DNA of 55,240 nucleotides from Methylibium sp964622685. GTDB taxonomy: Bacteria; Pseudomonadota; Gammaproteobacteria; Burkholderiales; Burkholderiaceae_C. A program made the translations under genes and the position numbers. This document shows positions 27,801 to 34,534 of this stretch, one piece after another. The notes under the pieces were generated by a model. The model searched no databases. It was not told the origin of the DNA and worked only from the letters and a program-made list of their open reading frames with translations. The stretch is from contig CAZUUU010000005.1 of assembly GCA_964622685.1 (NCBI GenBank), positions 1 through 55,240 of the forward strand, written 5' to 3'. How positions within the stretch are numbered: position 1 is the stretch's first letter; each line of letters starts with the position of its first letter.

Positions 27801-29879
27801 GCCCTCGATCTGCTCGTCCAGCGTCGCACTGGCCGCACCGGTGACCGAGCCGATGCGCAGCTCGCCGCCCAGCGGCGCGTTGGCGCCGCGCTGCGACGGG
27901 GCCGGCGTGGTCGTCCCTGTCACGCTGCCGGCGAACTGCCCGCGCGGGGCGATGATCTCCAGCGTGCCGGCGTTCTTGCCCTCGACACCGCCGTTGACAG
28001 TCGTCAGACGCGGAGCGTCGTAGACCGTCGTGGTCGAGATGCCCTCGCGCGGCGCGTCGACGCTGCGCGTGACGCGGTCGGCAAAGCCGACGTAGTGCTC
28101 GCCAGCAGTGGCCCGCATGATGTCGATCACGCGGCCGTCGGCCGTGACCAGCTGCGACGTGCGCCCGGTCGCGGTGCTGGTCACGGTGCTCCCCCCGGAG
28201 ACATCGAACGAAGCCCCCTGGGCCACGTTCACCGAGCCCTCGGCCCGCAGGGCGATCGTGCCGGCGGTCGCGTTGCGCTCGGCCTGCGTCCCGGCCACCG
28301 CGGCGCGACGCCCGCCGAGGTCGATGAAGGCATGATCCTGCGCAACATTGACGTAGACGCCCTGCCCGCGCAGGAAGCCATCGCGCTGGGTTGGCGCATC
28401 CCGCAGGTCGTTGGACGTCAAGCGGTCGATGTAGACGAAGTTGCGGGCCCCGTCGACCTGGACGTTACGCTCGCCGCTCGCGTCGAGACGTGCGTCGGCT
28501 CCGATGTTCAAGGTCGCCTGCGCGTTCTCGGCCCCGAGCACCCGGCCCCGCACGCCCAGGATGGCGTCGGCGTCGGTCCGCGCCTGCACCGTGATGTCGC
28601 CGCCGCGAGCCTGCAGCAAGGTCTGCGACCCTGGCGCATCGCCGCCGATGCGGACCTGGGCGCCGTCGACGACGATGGTCGAGCGTGCCTGCGCCGCGTT
28701 GGCGTCCGTGAGCGGCGCGGTACCGGTGTCCGTGGCGTCCAGCAGGACCTGCGTGGTCGACCCCGACCCGACGGTGACCGAGCCGCTGCGCTGCGGGTTG
28801 AGGAAGCTTGCAGTGAAAGGGTTCTCGCCGCGCGTGTAGCGTTGCGCCGGCGTGCTGGCGTCGGAGGCGACCTCGCGCGCGCGCAGCCAGATGGAGCCGT
28901 TCTCGTTGATCGCCGACGTCGCCGTGATGCGGCCGTTCTGGTTGACGGCCATGCCGACCAGGGTGGTGCTGCCGCGCGGCGTGAGGATCTCGCCGCTGTG
29001 GGTGACCGTGCCGCCCTGGGCGACCTCGACCAGCAGGCCGCGCAGGGTCGCGCTGTCGGAACCGGCCAGGAAGGCGCGCTGGCCCGCCGCCAGCACGACC
29101 TGCCCGCCCTCGCCGACGCTCAGCTGGCCGGCGTTGCTCACCGTCGGTGCAAAGACATAGATGTTGCCGGCCCTCAGCACGGCGCCGGCGTCGATCTGTA
29201 CCGACGCAGCGGCCGCCAGCGGGTTGTCGGCGACCAGCGAGAACGCGGCCCGGTCGGGGCTGTCGCCGACGAGCCCGCGCAGCACGCGCGACTCGCTGAT
29301 ATCCAGCGTCGACGCGATCAGTCCGGCGACATCGACGCTCGCGCTGCTGTTGAACAGCAGGCCGTTCGGATTGATCAGGTAGATCTGCCCACGCGGTGCG
29401 CTCAGGTTGCCGGCGATGCGGGAGGCCTGTGTGTCGTGGATGCGGTTGATCGAGACGAAGTTCTGGTTCGCCGAATGGTTGAACAGCACCGAATTGCCGT
29501 TGGCGATGTCGAAGCTGCGCCAGTTGAGCAGCGAGGTGCTGCTGCCCTGGGTCACCGTCATCTGCGTGCCGTTGGAGGTGATCGTGGCGGCACCGCTGCC
29601 CACCGGTGCCACGATCGGCCCGCGACCACCGAAGCCGGCGCAGACGTTGGTCGTCGAGCACGGGTTCGGCAGGTTGCGGTCGAGCGCCGGCGTGGCTTGA
29701 CCAAAGGCCGGATCGAGCGGCGCGCCGCAGAGCAGCGCCAGACCAAGCAAGGTCGGCGCCAAGCGCACGGCCTGCGGATGGCCCCAGGCCCTGGCGGCCC
29801 GCGCGACCGGCTTCAAGGCCAGGGGCGGAGCGCCTCGCCGCTGAGCATGGGCGCGAAAGGTAGGACGGGGCGTGGTCAT
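18810..29879 (-). CDS. Giant two-partner-secretion exoprotein (filamentous haemagglutinin family, TpsA)
   Basis: A 3689-residue secreted protein, mostly beta-helix. GAGGAAG precedes the ATG. A long signal peptide (about 1-61, ending APLDPAFGQ) is followed by the TPS secretion domain (about 62-300) with NWRSFDIANGNSVLFNHSA, FVSINRI and INPNGLLFNSSASVDVAGLI; the NPNGL motif is the family hallmark. The body has many loose repeats of the type IDASGERGGRVELYAR. Near the C-terminus (about 3430-3620) lies a region like DUF3739, found in haemagglutinins associated with VreARI signalling (LAPRGGVLVGLANPP, TTAGGDIHLWASQGNVDAGR). The last 60 residues are a Pro/Ala linker, a charged helix and TGEFIGFGDN. 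No toxin domain is visible, so I infer an adhesin or surface fibre. Its transporter is encoded 62 bases upstream. Confidence 0.93.
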   Translation of the reverse strand: MTTPRPTFRAHAQRRGAPPLALKPVARAARAWGHPQAVRLAPTLLGLALLCGAPLDPAFGQATPALDRNLPNPCSTTNVCAGFGGRGPIVAPVGSGAATITSNGTQMTVTQGSSTSLLNWRSFDIANGNSVLFNHSANQNFVSINRIHDTQASRIAGNLSAPRGQIYLINPNGLLFNSSASVDVAGLIASTLDISESRVLRGLVGDSPDRAAFSLVADNPLAAAASVQIDAGAVLRAGNIYVFAPTVSNAGQLSVGEGGQVVLAAGQRAFLAGSDSATLRGLLVEVAQGGTVTHSGEILTPRGSTTLVGMAVNQNGRITATSAINENGSIWLRAREVASDASTPAQRYTRGENPFTASFLNPQRSGSVTVGSGSTTQVLLDATDTGTAPLTDANAAQARSTIVVDGAQVRIGGDAPGSQTLLQARGGDITVQARTDADAILGVRGRVLGAENAQATLNIGADARLDASGERNVQVDGARNFVYIDRLTSNDLRDAPTQRDGFLRGQGVYVNVAQDHAFIDLGGRRAAVAGTQAERNATAGTIALRAEGSVNVAQGASFDVSGGSTVTSTATGRTSQLVTADGRVIDIMRATAGEHYVGFADRVTRSVDAPREGISTTTVYDAPRLTTVNGGVEGKNAGTLEIIAPRGQFAGSVTGTTTPAPSQRGANAPLGGELRIGSVTGAASATLDEQIEGLSRAHVLLTADPDNAATAVPGSQQDRLLTIDTGLLRRGGIGRLSVVSDGVITVTREAPIDVGPRGQISLQGNAVQVSSDLVAAGGNIVVGERPAAAAAAGERDALNLVGAEDRGSVRFGAGVVLDAGGRFVNDALLPAGRTPTEPILRDGGSIAIDGRRVDVADVARFDVDAGATVSASGAVVGGRAGSLSIRASDTSASTATDPDAGRLTLGEGFADRVAAHGFTQGGRLTIGAPRISFGSEDRVGSVRIGSELLDRGFESMSFNAADALEVQAGATLAPRVATYVADARLRLAPSQAGVDTLISPQVLAPLQQRSAQLSLSANRVRGRIDVETGASIDVGTQGSLSISAGEAVTVDGSLQARGGSVAVGLRNLEQSELVSLDLAAAQRRAIHLGAGASIDVSGVSRLQVDAAGRQTGSVLDGGSVSLTASQGSFAMDSAARIVADGSSAVIDLPGAGSAGPVRTPVASRGGSVAIAAMQSLIVNGDVSARAGGASVEGGRLSVRFDGLNASDRSALQPAGSVSEVYESVFRADRVLSLDNAGLGLPELGDPFLASTYAGRSHVSGALINDSGFDTVWLASTNTIEAAGNLSLSTRGALTLDAQALRVGPDASLSLRGSSVAIGSQQSSNLFAANEDAAARGGSGRLDVAARTVTVSGHSVLQGVGQARLAADGDVQLRGSTLQDGRYTGRLVSAGDLEIVAAQVTPATQSDFTLEVRDNPGGRLAILPSGSAPLEPLSAAGRVELRAPRVSIDGRISAPHGRIAVDGSESVRLGPQAVLSVAGTQDVPYGTVFNSAQWIYGDDPNLTGADIAGTTGVVLPEKRIRIGGGVVDVDPGARLDIRGGGEVVAQEFIAGPGGSIDVRQNFVPDAAGASQRNSFFALIPSRGDAAAPYDPQLYAGLAGDAARGGSGLLRVGQTLTIGAGSEIPAGTYTVMPARYALLPGAYALQPVSGYGDLSPAQAIQESSGTRIVAGRLGVDGAGSSTDRWSGYRVYNGAQFRRLAEFREYTGSSFFAEAAAAAGEVAPRVARDAGALSVAAEELRLATASLRAAAAPATAGRPAGRGAEVALSAPEMLVIDQAEAMPDAPSATAVFNAAALSDLRAETLVLGAAAARGDGSAAQRDRLSLGRVARSVTLGGTQALSAGELILAATGDVNVGVGSAVTADVAQAPRTRQVDLAGDGAALLVSQAERLPVWARSGSSGASGDLNVAEAARLAGRSVLFDASREQRYAPSVTLEADNLGLSASSVNLGAVPAGTFGLNLDDSLLERFGTIGSLAITSGSAFNVYGNAELGSDALRSLTLDGAGFVARAADPAAAPDASARIRAGEVTLRNSAASLPTELPAVPGSGRLEITATGAQGASGTLRLEGGSATQAVRELSVRGFAGTTLTATGRPDAASGTSADGTGQLLMSGRGALRTDGDLTLDAVRITAERAAAHDLRTEGSLRTLAGSPASTATTTELGASLTLTGRSIEHGGRIELPSGRVELAATGAAGDVSLTAGSVIRAAGSTQTFARQTADASAGSVHLRSADGSVRLLAGSRVDLAGAGASGDAGLLRIEAVRGTTQLDGRIDLQASAAVDSTARGGEVVVDVGTLPDLGSLARPLAAGTAGAAPLDRLDVRVRRGDVLLAADDGLAARTLRLAADGADNATRPADGQIRIDGRLDASGERGGRVELYARDSITLGGTARIDAHATGADQEAGSVLLSARINAQAQPADAPRDALRIVQGARIDLRAFDGDPSGGILDAALGGTVTLRAPRVGSSEVAIRGEGAPAGAEALPTDYLVGARQEIVEATVVRTLSGSTTFDSQRTSMQADLQAYMSTTNRDAMAARLGRSSLIAADNPFHLRPGLEVRSGSNLTLASFLDFSAGLGSGAPQWRYGGSTAATSEPGAITLRSERNVSITGGLWDGYTQTGGNESLNTLSGRLTPFAQGDSWRYQIVAGADSTAAAPASVIASTTQGDVSILPQRFGGVTNVAQVRTGTGRIDVSAGRDIVLNGANVAVFTGGTASVEGPVFENAAVRSFAPTFTQQGGDVVLRAERDITTGNNPATQLVNNWLWRAGRSSDGDFSGSGNAPTAWWVNAATFTQGVGALGGGDLEIEAGRNIRSLNTAVPSNAFLDTGSGELVEHNRGTLSVRAGDTLAGGVHYAQAGQIDLRARTVIQASSQDPLVVAQGGNVARVQAQQDARIFGAINPTWTPSPAVFTGPANLNSPMNTAFTTYDGDSRLSVASLTGLVELGQGSVIGSTRTSQAASSTLVNSTTARAPLFTILPPNVDLVSFGGDVAAVGNRWLAPSPDGQLRLLADGGVRGGVIAMMDLDPAPSAATASEASVPTVTAPSTLSGLGERTADSRAFGGYNLNSSARHAALDRPLHAGDRDPVAVVARTGDLTGLRLDVPKAAEVFVAGDIGGGARISVQNVDDADVTRIHAGGRIDFNATGGDADAAAVQIGGPGIAEILSGRDINLGGSAGIVSRGNLNNPNLAERGATLVVMSGLGQGPDGFVRQPDYAQVLRNFVRYDAFAAAGREAGSLNAQALREADIADAQDRAVLERAIRDRTAAGQSSSEFETWLGALSPATRLRLALELAQRVQAVANQRFVATANTDSFAPGYLVLRDLFPGLSSNVAGLRAFVRDNPFAASADGAALQRQAVEGLPEPLRRVLELGLDDPTQVADPASAFNRGLAELDAALLAQGSRQLLAQAQTVAGSALDGLRAAGRVGARVGTPFARGLDEFARAFSPEGSAGANGISLVFSQIKTEQSGDLFVLAPRGGVLVGLANPPAGAIDKQPYQLGLLTLGGGDVFGAVRDNFDVYRSRVFTTAGGDIHLWASQGNVDAGRGPRDTAVVPPPRLEIDSNGVVTLDITASVSGSGIGALRTRDDQPPSSIRLIAPNGFIDAGEAGIRADSGTVTLGTNIVLNAGNISAGGGVAGGAVVVAPPAPVPQASNATQADKSVEQTQKTLAAAQQEAEERAKKERRKRVTGEFIGFGDN

Positions 29880-29941
29880 GGCAGGCTTCCTCGAGGCTCG
29901 GTCATCGGGTCGTCAGGTGCGGCGCGGGTCTGGTCCGCCGC

Positions 29942-31741
29942 TCAGAAGTCCAGGCCCAGGCGCACGTGCACGCGCCAGTCGCCCTTGTCGGTGATCGGGC
30001 CGTCGAGCCCGGAGCCGCCCGGGTTGAGCGCCCGGGCCGCCTCCAGTTGCGCGCGCCAGCCGCGGGCGCTCCAGCGCAGGCCGGCACCCAGCCCGCCGAT
30101 CCAGCGCCGCGCCACCTGCGGGCCGGCGGTCTGCACGGTCTCGACCGCGCCGGCATCCAGCAGCGCATAGAGCTGCGTCGACGACCACAGGCCGTCGGTC
30201 GACGCATCGAGCGCCTCGGCGCTCGGCGCCTCGCCGGCCGGGCTGCCCGGCGCCGCCGTCGGCGTGGCCCGGCGGGCCGCCGCCTCGGCCGCCGCCTTGG
30301 CGCGCTGCTGCAGTTCCTCCGGCGTCAGTCGCCACGGCCACCAGCGCAGCTCGAGGCTGAAACGTCCTCCACGGTCGCCCGCCAGTTCGGCCTCGCGGTA
30401 GCCGCGCACGCTCTCGGCGCCGCCCAGGATGAACTGTTCGTTCGAGATCAGCGGGACGTCGATCCACTGCGCTTCCGCCTTGCCCCACACGCTGGCCCGC
30501 GATCCCAGCGCCTGTTCGTGCGTCACGTCGAACTTCAAGACGGTCCAGCCGGCCCGGGCCAGCACACGTCGCCCCTGGAACTCCTCGTCGCGATTGCCGA
30601 GCAGGCCGCGTGGCGCGGTCAGCGCCGTCACCCCTAACTGGCTGCTCCGCGTCGGCGCTGCCAGGGTGGCGCTGTAGGCCAGCGACAGCGGCACGTAGTC
30701 GATCTCGCCCAGGATGTCGATCGCCTGCGTCGCCGCGGCGATGTTGGTCTGCCCGAAGCGCTTGTAGTCGGCGCCGAAGGTCAGCGACTGGAACAACCCC
30801 GGGTCGGCGACGCTGCCGCTCACCGGATGCACCCAGCGAGCACCGGCGATGGTCGCTTCGCCAAGCACCGTGCTGCTGCCCACCAGCGCCACCTTGGAAT
30901 CCGAGCGCACTGCATACAGCGCCAGCGCATCCGGCCGATCGGCGAATCGCCAGAGGTAGTTGGCCACCAGGACCTTGACCTCGTCGGTCGCCTCGGGTGA
31001 CAGCTGGACCGACAGCCCGAGGCTGTGCTGCCGCTGCCAGACGTTGTCCCAGCGCAGGCCGGCATACAGGCGCGACTCGCTGGTGAACGCGGAGCTGCGG
31101 TTGTTGAGCTCGACCTCTCCGTGCAGCGGCCGCTGGTCCTTGACGGCGAGTTCGACTTCCACCGTCCCCGGGGTGCGCCCGGGGCGCAGCACCGGCGCCA
31201 CCTGCCGGTCGGCGCTGCGGTTGAGCTGGCCGAGCTGCGACTGAACGGCGTTGAAGTCAGGCACGCTGCCGGGCGCAAAGCCCGGCACCGCGTTGCGGAT
31301 GAAGCCTTGCGAGAAGTAGCGGTTGCCGCTGACGCGCAGGCGCTCGACGCGACCCTCCAGCACGCGCAGCCGCACCTGGCCTTCGCTGATGCGCTGCTCG
31401 GGCACGTCGACGAAGACGGTCTGGTACCCCAGGCGCTGGTAGCTGTCCTCGAGGGACTTGCGGGCCGCTTCGACATCCTCGATGCGCCGCTGCTCGCCGA
31501 GGTAGGGCAGGACGGCCCGCTCGATCTCGATCACGGGCAGTACCGTGTTGCCTTCGACGATGAACTCCAGGATGTCGAAGCGCGGGGACGCGGGCGCGTC
31601 GCCCTGGGAGGCCGGTGCGCTGGCGGCGGGATCGGATGGCGTCGGTGCGGCGGCACCAGCCTGGGCCAGGAACAGCAGCATGCCAGCAAGGCAGGAGCCT
31701 CTCGCGAGCCATGTCGGTCGGGACAACGGGCGGGAACGCAT
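29942..31741 (-). CDS. Two-partner-secretion outer-membrane transporter (ShlB/FhaC/HecB family, TpsB)
   Basis: A 599-residue outer-membrane protein that exports the haemagglutinin encoded directly downstream. Signal peptide (GSCLAGMLLFLAQAGAAA); two POTRA domains (about 55-130, FDILEFIVEGNTVLPVIEIE; and about 135-215, VERLRVSGNRYFSQGFIRNA). The 16-strand barrel contains the family motif VRGYRE in GGAESVRGYREAELAGDRGG and ends in phenylalanine (HVRLGLDF). An Ala-rich insertion of about 50 residues (about 480-530) between barrel strands is unusual and may be a surface or periplasmic loop. CAGGA lies before the start. Upstream is the terminator of the preceding gene, so this gene likely has its own promoter in 31742-31890. 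Confidence 0.93.
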   Translation of the reverse strand: MRSRPLSRPTWLARGSCLAGMLLFLAQAGAAAPTPSDPAASAPASQGDAPASPRFDILEFIVEGNTVLPVIEIERAVLPYLGEQRRIEDVEAARKSLEDSYQRLGYQTVFVDVPEQRISEGQVRLRVLEGRVERLRVSGNRYFSQGFIRNAVPGFAPGSVPDFNAVQSQLGQLNRSADRQVAPVLRPGRTPGTVEVELAVKDQRPLHGEVELNNRSSAFTSESRLYAGLRWDNVWQRQHSLGLSVQLSPEATDEVKVLVANYLWRFADRPDALALYAVRSDSKVALVGSSTVLGEATIAGARWVHPVSGSVADPGLFQSLTFGADYKRFGQTNIAAATQAIDILGEIDYVPLSLAYSATLAAPTRSSQLGVTALTAPRGLLGNRDEEFQGRRVLARAGWTVLKFDVTHEQALGSRASVWGKAEAQWIDVPLISNEQFILGGAESVRGYREAELAGDRGGRFSLELRWWPWRLTPEELQQRAKAAAEAAARRATPTAAPGSPAGEAPSAEALDASTDGLWSSTQLYALLDAGAVETVQTAGPQVARRWIGGLGAGLRWSARGWRAQLEAARALNPGGSGLDGPITDKGDWRVHVRLGLDF

Positions 31742-31896
31742 CGGATTCCTGAAGAAGCAGACAGAGGCGCCGAGACGGCGCGACCCGCGACGCCGTCTTG
31801 CGACCGGCCATCACAAAACCATTGGATGCCAGCGCGATGACATGGGCGTGATGAAACTCACATGCCTTCGCCCACCACCTCATCGGCCGGCACCAC

Positions 31897-31930
31897 AGAA
31901 AACGCCCCGCGCACTTGCATGCGCGGGGCG
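31897..31930 (-). terminator. Rho-independent terminator after the PstS-like gene
   Basis: Perfect 11-bp stem (CGCCCCGCGCA/TGCGCGGGGCG) with a 6-base loop; on the minus strand it is followed by TTTTCT. It lies 130 bases after the PstS-like stop. The 318-bp gap 31742-32059 otherwise shows no gene and probably also holds the tpsB promoter (a less G+C-rich stretch at 31800-31860). Confidence 0.85.
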
Positions 31931-32059
31931 GAACCGGAGCTGGGAAGATCATCCGGCAGGGACCAGCCGGTCAGGAGGCCCCGTGGCAACTCAGCTCATC
32001 AGACTGGCCGGGCCGGCGAGGTCCTTGTGCGACCCAACCCGCCCGAAGCAGCCCTTCAC

Positions 32060-33433
32060 TCACTCGACGGCGAAGGGGCGCACGCAGCTGTTACCCAGCG
32101 TGCGGAAGCGGGTCCGCTGTGCCGTGTAGTTGGTCTCGCCGGAGTCCGCGATGCCAGGCAGAGCCACGACGCCGTTGCGCGTCGGCAGGCTGAAGCCGGC
32201 GATCACGTTGGCCGAGCCGGTGCGCTGGGCCAGCACCGTGAAGAAGTCCGTCTCGGCCGGCGAAGCGCCGTCGCGAAGGGTCAGCACCTGCTCGGCCATC
32301 CAGTTGTAGCGGCCGTTCTGCGCGTTGGCCTTGCTCGGGTAGAGGCCGTCGACCTTGATGTGACGCCAGCCGGTGCCGGTCGCCGGCGTGCCCAGGCCCG
32401 GCGCGTTCTCCAGGCTGGCATAGCCCAGTGCGTAGTAGTTGGCCGGCTTGGCCGTGCCGCTGAGGCTCACGGCGTTCGCGCTGCCCTGGGCCGCCGTGAC
32501 CGTCGGGTAGACCTGCACGGAGTCGACAGCCTGGATCTGGTTGCCGGTCGAACCGTACTCGATCACGCTGAAAGTCGGCGAACTCTCGCCGGCGGCAGCC
32601 GGAACGAGGCCCTTCGGAGAGCAGTTCGTGGCGAGGAACTGCGAGCTGAAGGTTGCATGCGAGCCCGAGCCGGCGACGCGACGGATGAAGCGCACCGGCT
32701 GCGTGTCGTTGGGGTTGGCAGCGGCCGTGTTGGGGAACAGGGCTTCCCAGGTCTGGTTCAGCGGGCCGCCGTTGTTGGTGGTCAGCGCGACGATCTGCGA
32801 GGTCGTCAGCGAGGGCGCGTTGGCTTCGGTGTCGTCCTGCGCGAGACCCTGCTCGGTCTGCAGCGCGCGGTACAGCGGCAGCGAGGCGATCATGCCGAAG
32901 ATGATGCCGAACTGGCCGGTCACCTGCGAGACACCGCTCGGGATGTACGGGCCGACGCCAGACGGCGCCAGCGCGCCGGTGAACAGGTCCGGCTCGACGT
33001 CGGCATTGCCGATGGCGGGACGGCCGGCGTTCTCGGTGTTGCAGCCGGTACGGACCAGCACCGACTTGCCGGCGATGGTCTGGGTCGTGCCGGCGCTGCA
33101 GGTGGTGCCGGCGCCGGTGATGATGCGCAGCACGTTCTGGCCGTTGCCCGACACCGGACCGACGCCCAGGTAGGAGCCGGTCGTGTTGTCGTAGCTGAAG
33201 TCCAGGTTGGTGAAGCCGGCGACCGCGGTCGACGGGCAGGTGATGCGCGTGACGTTCGAGCCGGCCTGGAACAGCGTGATGCCGCTGGTGCCGCAGACGC
33301 TCTCGATGATCGCGTTGGTGATCGTGGAGCGGGTGGCAGATGCACCGCCGGCGACGATGGGCAGGGACTGGGCGGCAGCGCCGCCGGCAGCGCACAGGCT
33401 ACCGATGGCGAGAGCGAGGGCCTTGAGATTCAT
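32060..33433 (-). CDS. PstS-like secreted substrate-binding protein
   Basis: A 457-residue protein with a signal peptide (MNLKALALAIGSLCAAGGAAAQ). It resembles PstS-type phosphate-binding proteins: the start of the mature protein IVAGGASATRSTITNAI parallels GAGATFPxxxY, and VRFIRRVAGSGSHATFSSQF parallels the PstS RADGSGTT segment. It is longer and more divergent than the true PstS at 4346-5452, has six or more cysteines, and no ABC permease gene is near. It sits between a secretion apparatus and a two-partner system, so it may be an exported phosphate-binding or surface protein, perhaps a substrate of the type II-like system. GAGGAG precedes the start. The terminator at 31897-31930 ends the unit. 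Confidence 0.65.
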   Translation of the reverse strand: MNLKALALAIGSLCAAGGAAAQSLPIVAGGASATRSTITNAIIESVCGTSGITLFQAGSNVTRITCPSTAVAGFTNLDFSYDNTTGSYLGVGPVSGNGQNVLRIITGAGTTCSAGTTQTIAGKSVLVRTGCNTENAGRPAIGNADVEPDLFTGALAPSGVGPYIPSGVSQVTGQFGIIFGMIASLPLYRALQTEQGLAQDDTEANAPSLTTSQIVALTTNNGGPLNQTWEALFPNTAAANPNDTQPVRFIRRVAGSGSHATFSSQFLATNCSPKGLVPAAAGESSPTFSVIEYGSTGNQIQAVDSVQVYPTVTAAQGSANAVSLSGTAKPANYYALGYASLENAPGLGTPATGTGWRHIKVDGLYPSKANAQNGRYNWMAEQVLTLRDGASPAETDFFTVLAQRTGSANVIAGFSLPTRNGVVALPGIADSGETNYTAQRTRFRTLGNSCVRPFAVE

Positions 33434-33483
33434 GATCGAACACTCCTCAGAACAGGGATCGATGAAGCCCGCTCGACATGGCT

Positions 33484-33530
33484 CCGCCGGCGGCCCCGCA
33501 GGGCCGGCGGCGAGCGGCCTGCCGGCAGGC
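33484..33530 (-). terminator. GC-rich hairpins after the PEP-CTERM gene (possible terminator)
   Basis: Between the PEP-CTERM stop (33542) and the PstS-like start lie a perfect palindrome GCCTGCC/GGCAGGC (33517-33530) and a hairpin CGGCCC-CGCA-GGGCCG. No T tract follows on the minus strand. They could end the upstream transcript or fold in the leader of the PstS-like gene. Confidence 0.4.
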
Positions 33531-33541
33531 AGGACGAGGTC

Positions 33542-34297
33542 TTACTTGGAGCGGCGGCGCACGACCGCACCGAGCGTCAGCAGGCCAGCCAGCATCAGCG
33601 CGTAGGTGCCCGGCTCCGGAACCGGCGCCGTGTAGGTCAGCGTGCCGGTCGAGCTCAGCGCAAACGTGCCCGGGCCGATCTGACCGCCCAGCGCCGTCCG
33701 CGTCGAGCCAAGCGACGTACCGTTGGTGAACGAGAAGAACCGTTGGGCTTGGCCCAGGGCCGCAGAGGCGACGATCGACGAGCCCAGGTTGTTCGCGGTA
33801 CCGAAGAGAGTGGCACCTTGACCGACACCCGACCCGGTATAGACGGCCCAGCCATCAGCGCCCGAGGCGTGAGCCCCCAGGGTGTTGTGCGTCCCGACGA
33901 AGCCCGCCATGTTGGCGTTGATCGCGCTGATGCGCGACTGCGCCGGATTCGACGACCCGCTTGCGTTGCCAAGGCCCGTCGAGGCGGTGAAGTAGGTCGC
34001 AATCGGCGTGAACTGGTCGAACGACAGAACGCCCCAGCGCACATTGGCCAGCGCGAGGCCCGCCGTCTCGAGGAAGCTGCTGAAGCCGGCGAGCGCGGTG
34101 GTCGACGAGGCGCCGAAGTTGAACTCCGAGATCGTCGAGCCGAGATCGCTCGAGTAGGTGATCAGGTTGATCGGGTCGTAGGCGACCAGGAACAGCTCGC
34201 TCGTCGACGTCGTGGTCGAAGGATCGATCCCGGCCGACGCGAAGCCCGACGCGGCCAGCATCGCTGCCGCAGCGAGGCTCTTCATCTTGAGTTTCAT
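33542..34297 (-). CDS. PEP-CTERM sorting-domain protein
   Basis: A 251-residue exported protein. The ATG at 34297 has AAGGAGAG in good position and starts a signal peptide (MKLKMKSLAAAAMLAASGFASA); the upstream ATG at 34417 does not fit. The C-terminus is a full PEP-CTERM signal: VPEPGTYALMLAG, a hydrophobic span, and RRRSK. It would be cut and transferred by an exosortase at the inner membrane and then reach the surface or polysaccharide layer. The mature part is rich in Ser, Thr, Ala and Gly, without cysteine, and of unknown fold. It stands alone between the secretion operon and the PstS-like gene. Confidence 0.9.
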   Translation of the reverse strand: MKLKMKSLAAAAMLAASGFASAGIDPSTTTSTSELFLVAYDPINLITYSSDLGSTISEFNFGASSTTALAGFSSFLETAGLALANVRWGVLSFDQFTPIATYFTASTGLGNASGSSNPAQSRISAINANMAGFVGTHNTLGAHASGADGWAVYTGSGVGQGATLFGTANNLGSSIVASAALGQAQRFFSFTNGTSLGSTRTALGGQIGPGTFALSSTGTLTYTAPVPEPGTYALMLAGLLTLGAVVRRRSK

Positions 34298-34473
34298 GCT
34301 CTCTCCTTGAAAGGTTGTCCGATGGAAGCGGAGTGGCAGATTCGTGACCTGCGGCTCGCTGGGGTCTCCCTTCGCAGTAGCGCAACGAACGCGCGACCCT
34401 GGGCGTGCTGAAGTCATTGTTGGCGACGCGTGTGACTCGATGCCGTGAGTTCCGCCCCCTCCCGGGGCCGTTA

Positions 34474-34504
34474 GGACTACGCACCGGCCCGGGCACCGTA
34501 GTCC
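34474..34504 (-). terminator. Stem-loop after the secretion operon
   Basis: Perfect 8-bp inverted repeat GGACTACG/CGTAGTCC with a GC-rich 15-base interior that can pair further, 31 bases after the stop of the last pseudopilin gene. No T tract follows, so it may be a Rho-dependent or mRNA-protecting hairpin. The stretch 34298-34534 also holds the promoter of the PEP-CTERM gene. Confidence 0.45.
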
Positions 34505-34534
34505 GTTCGGACCGTCCCGCGGCCCGGGGCTCGC

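Noticed and set aside
18669..30170. An 11.5-kb open frame on the plus strand opposite the haemagglutinin gene
   Set aside because: It mirrors the codon pattern of the G+C-rich minus-strand gene; its translation is Arg/Ala/Gly/Gln-rich low-complexity sequence with no domain, and no ribosome site is present.
31820..31862. Possible Pho box upstream of tpsB (TTTCATC and TGTCATC repeats)
   Set aside because: The two half-sites are 14 bases apart instead of 11, and only part of the consensus matches. The link to phosphate therefore rests on gene content, not on this site.
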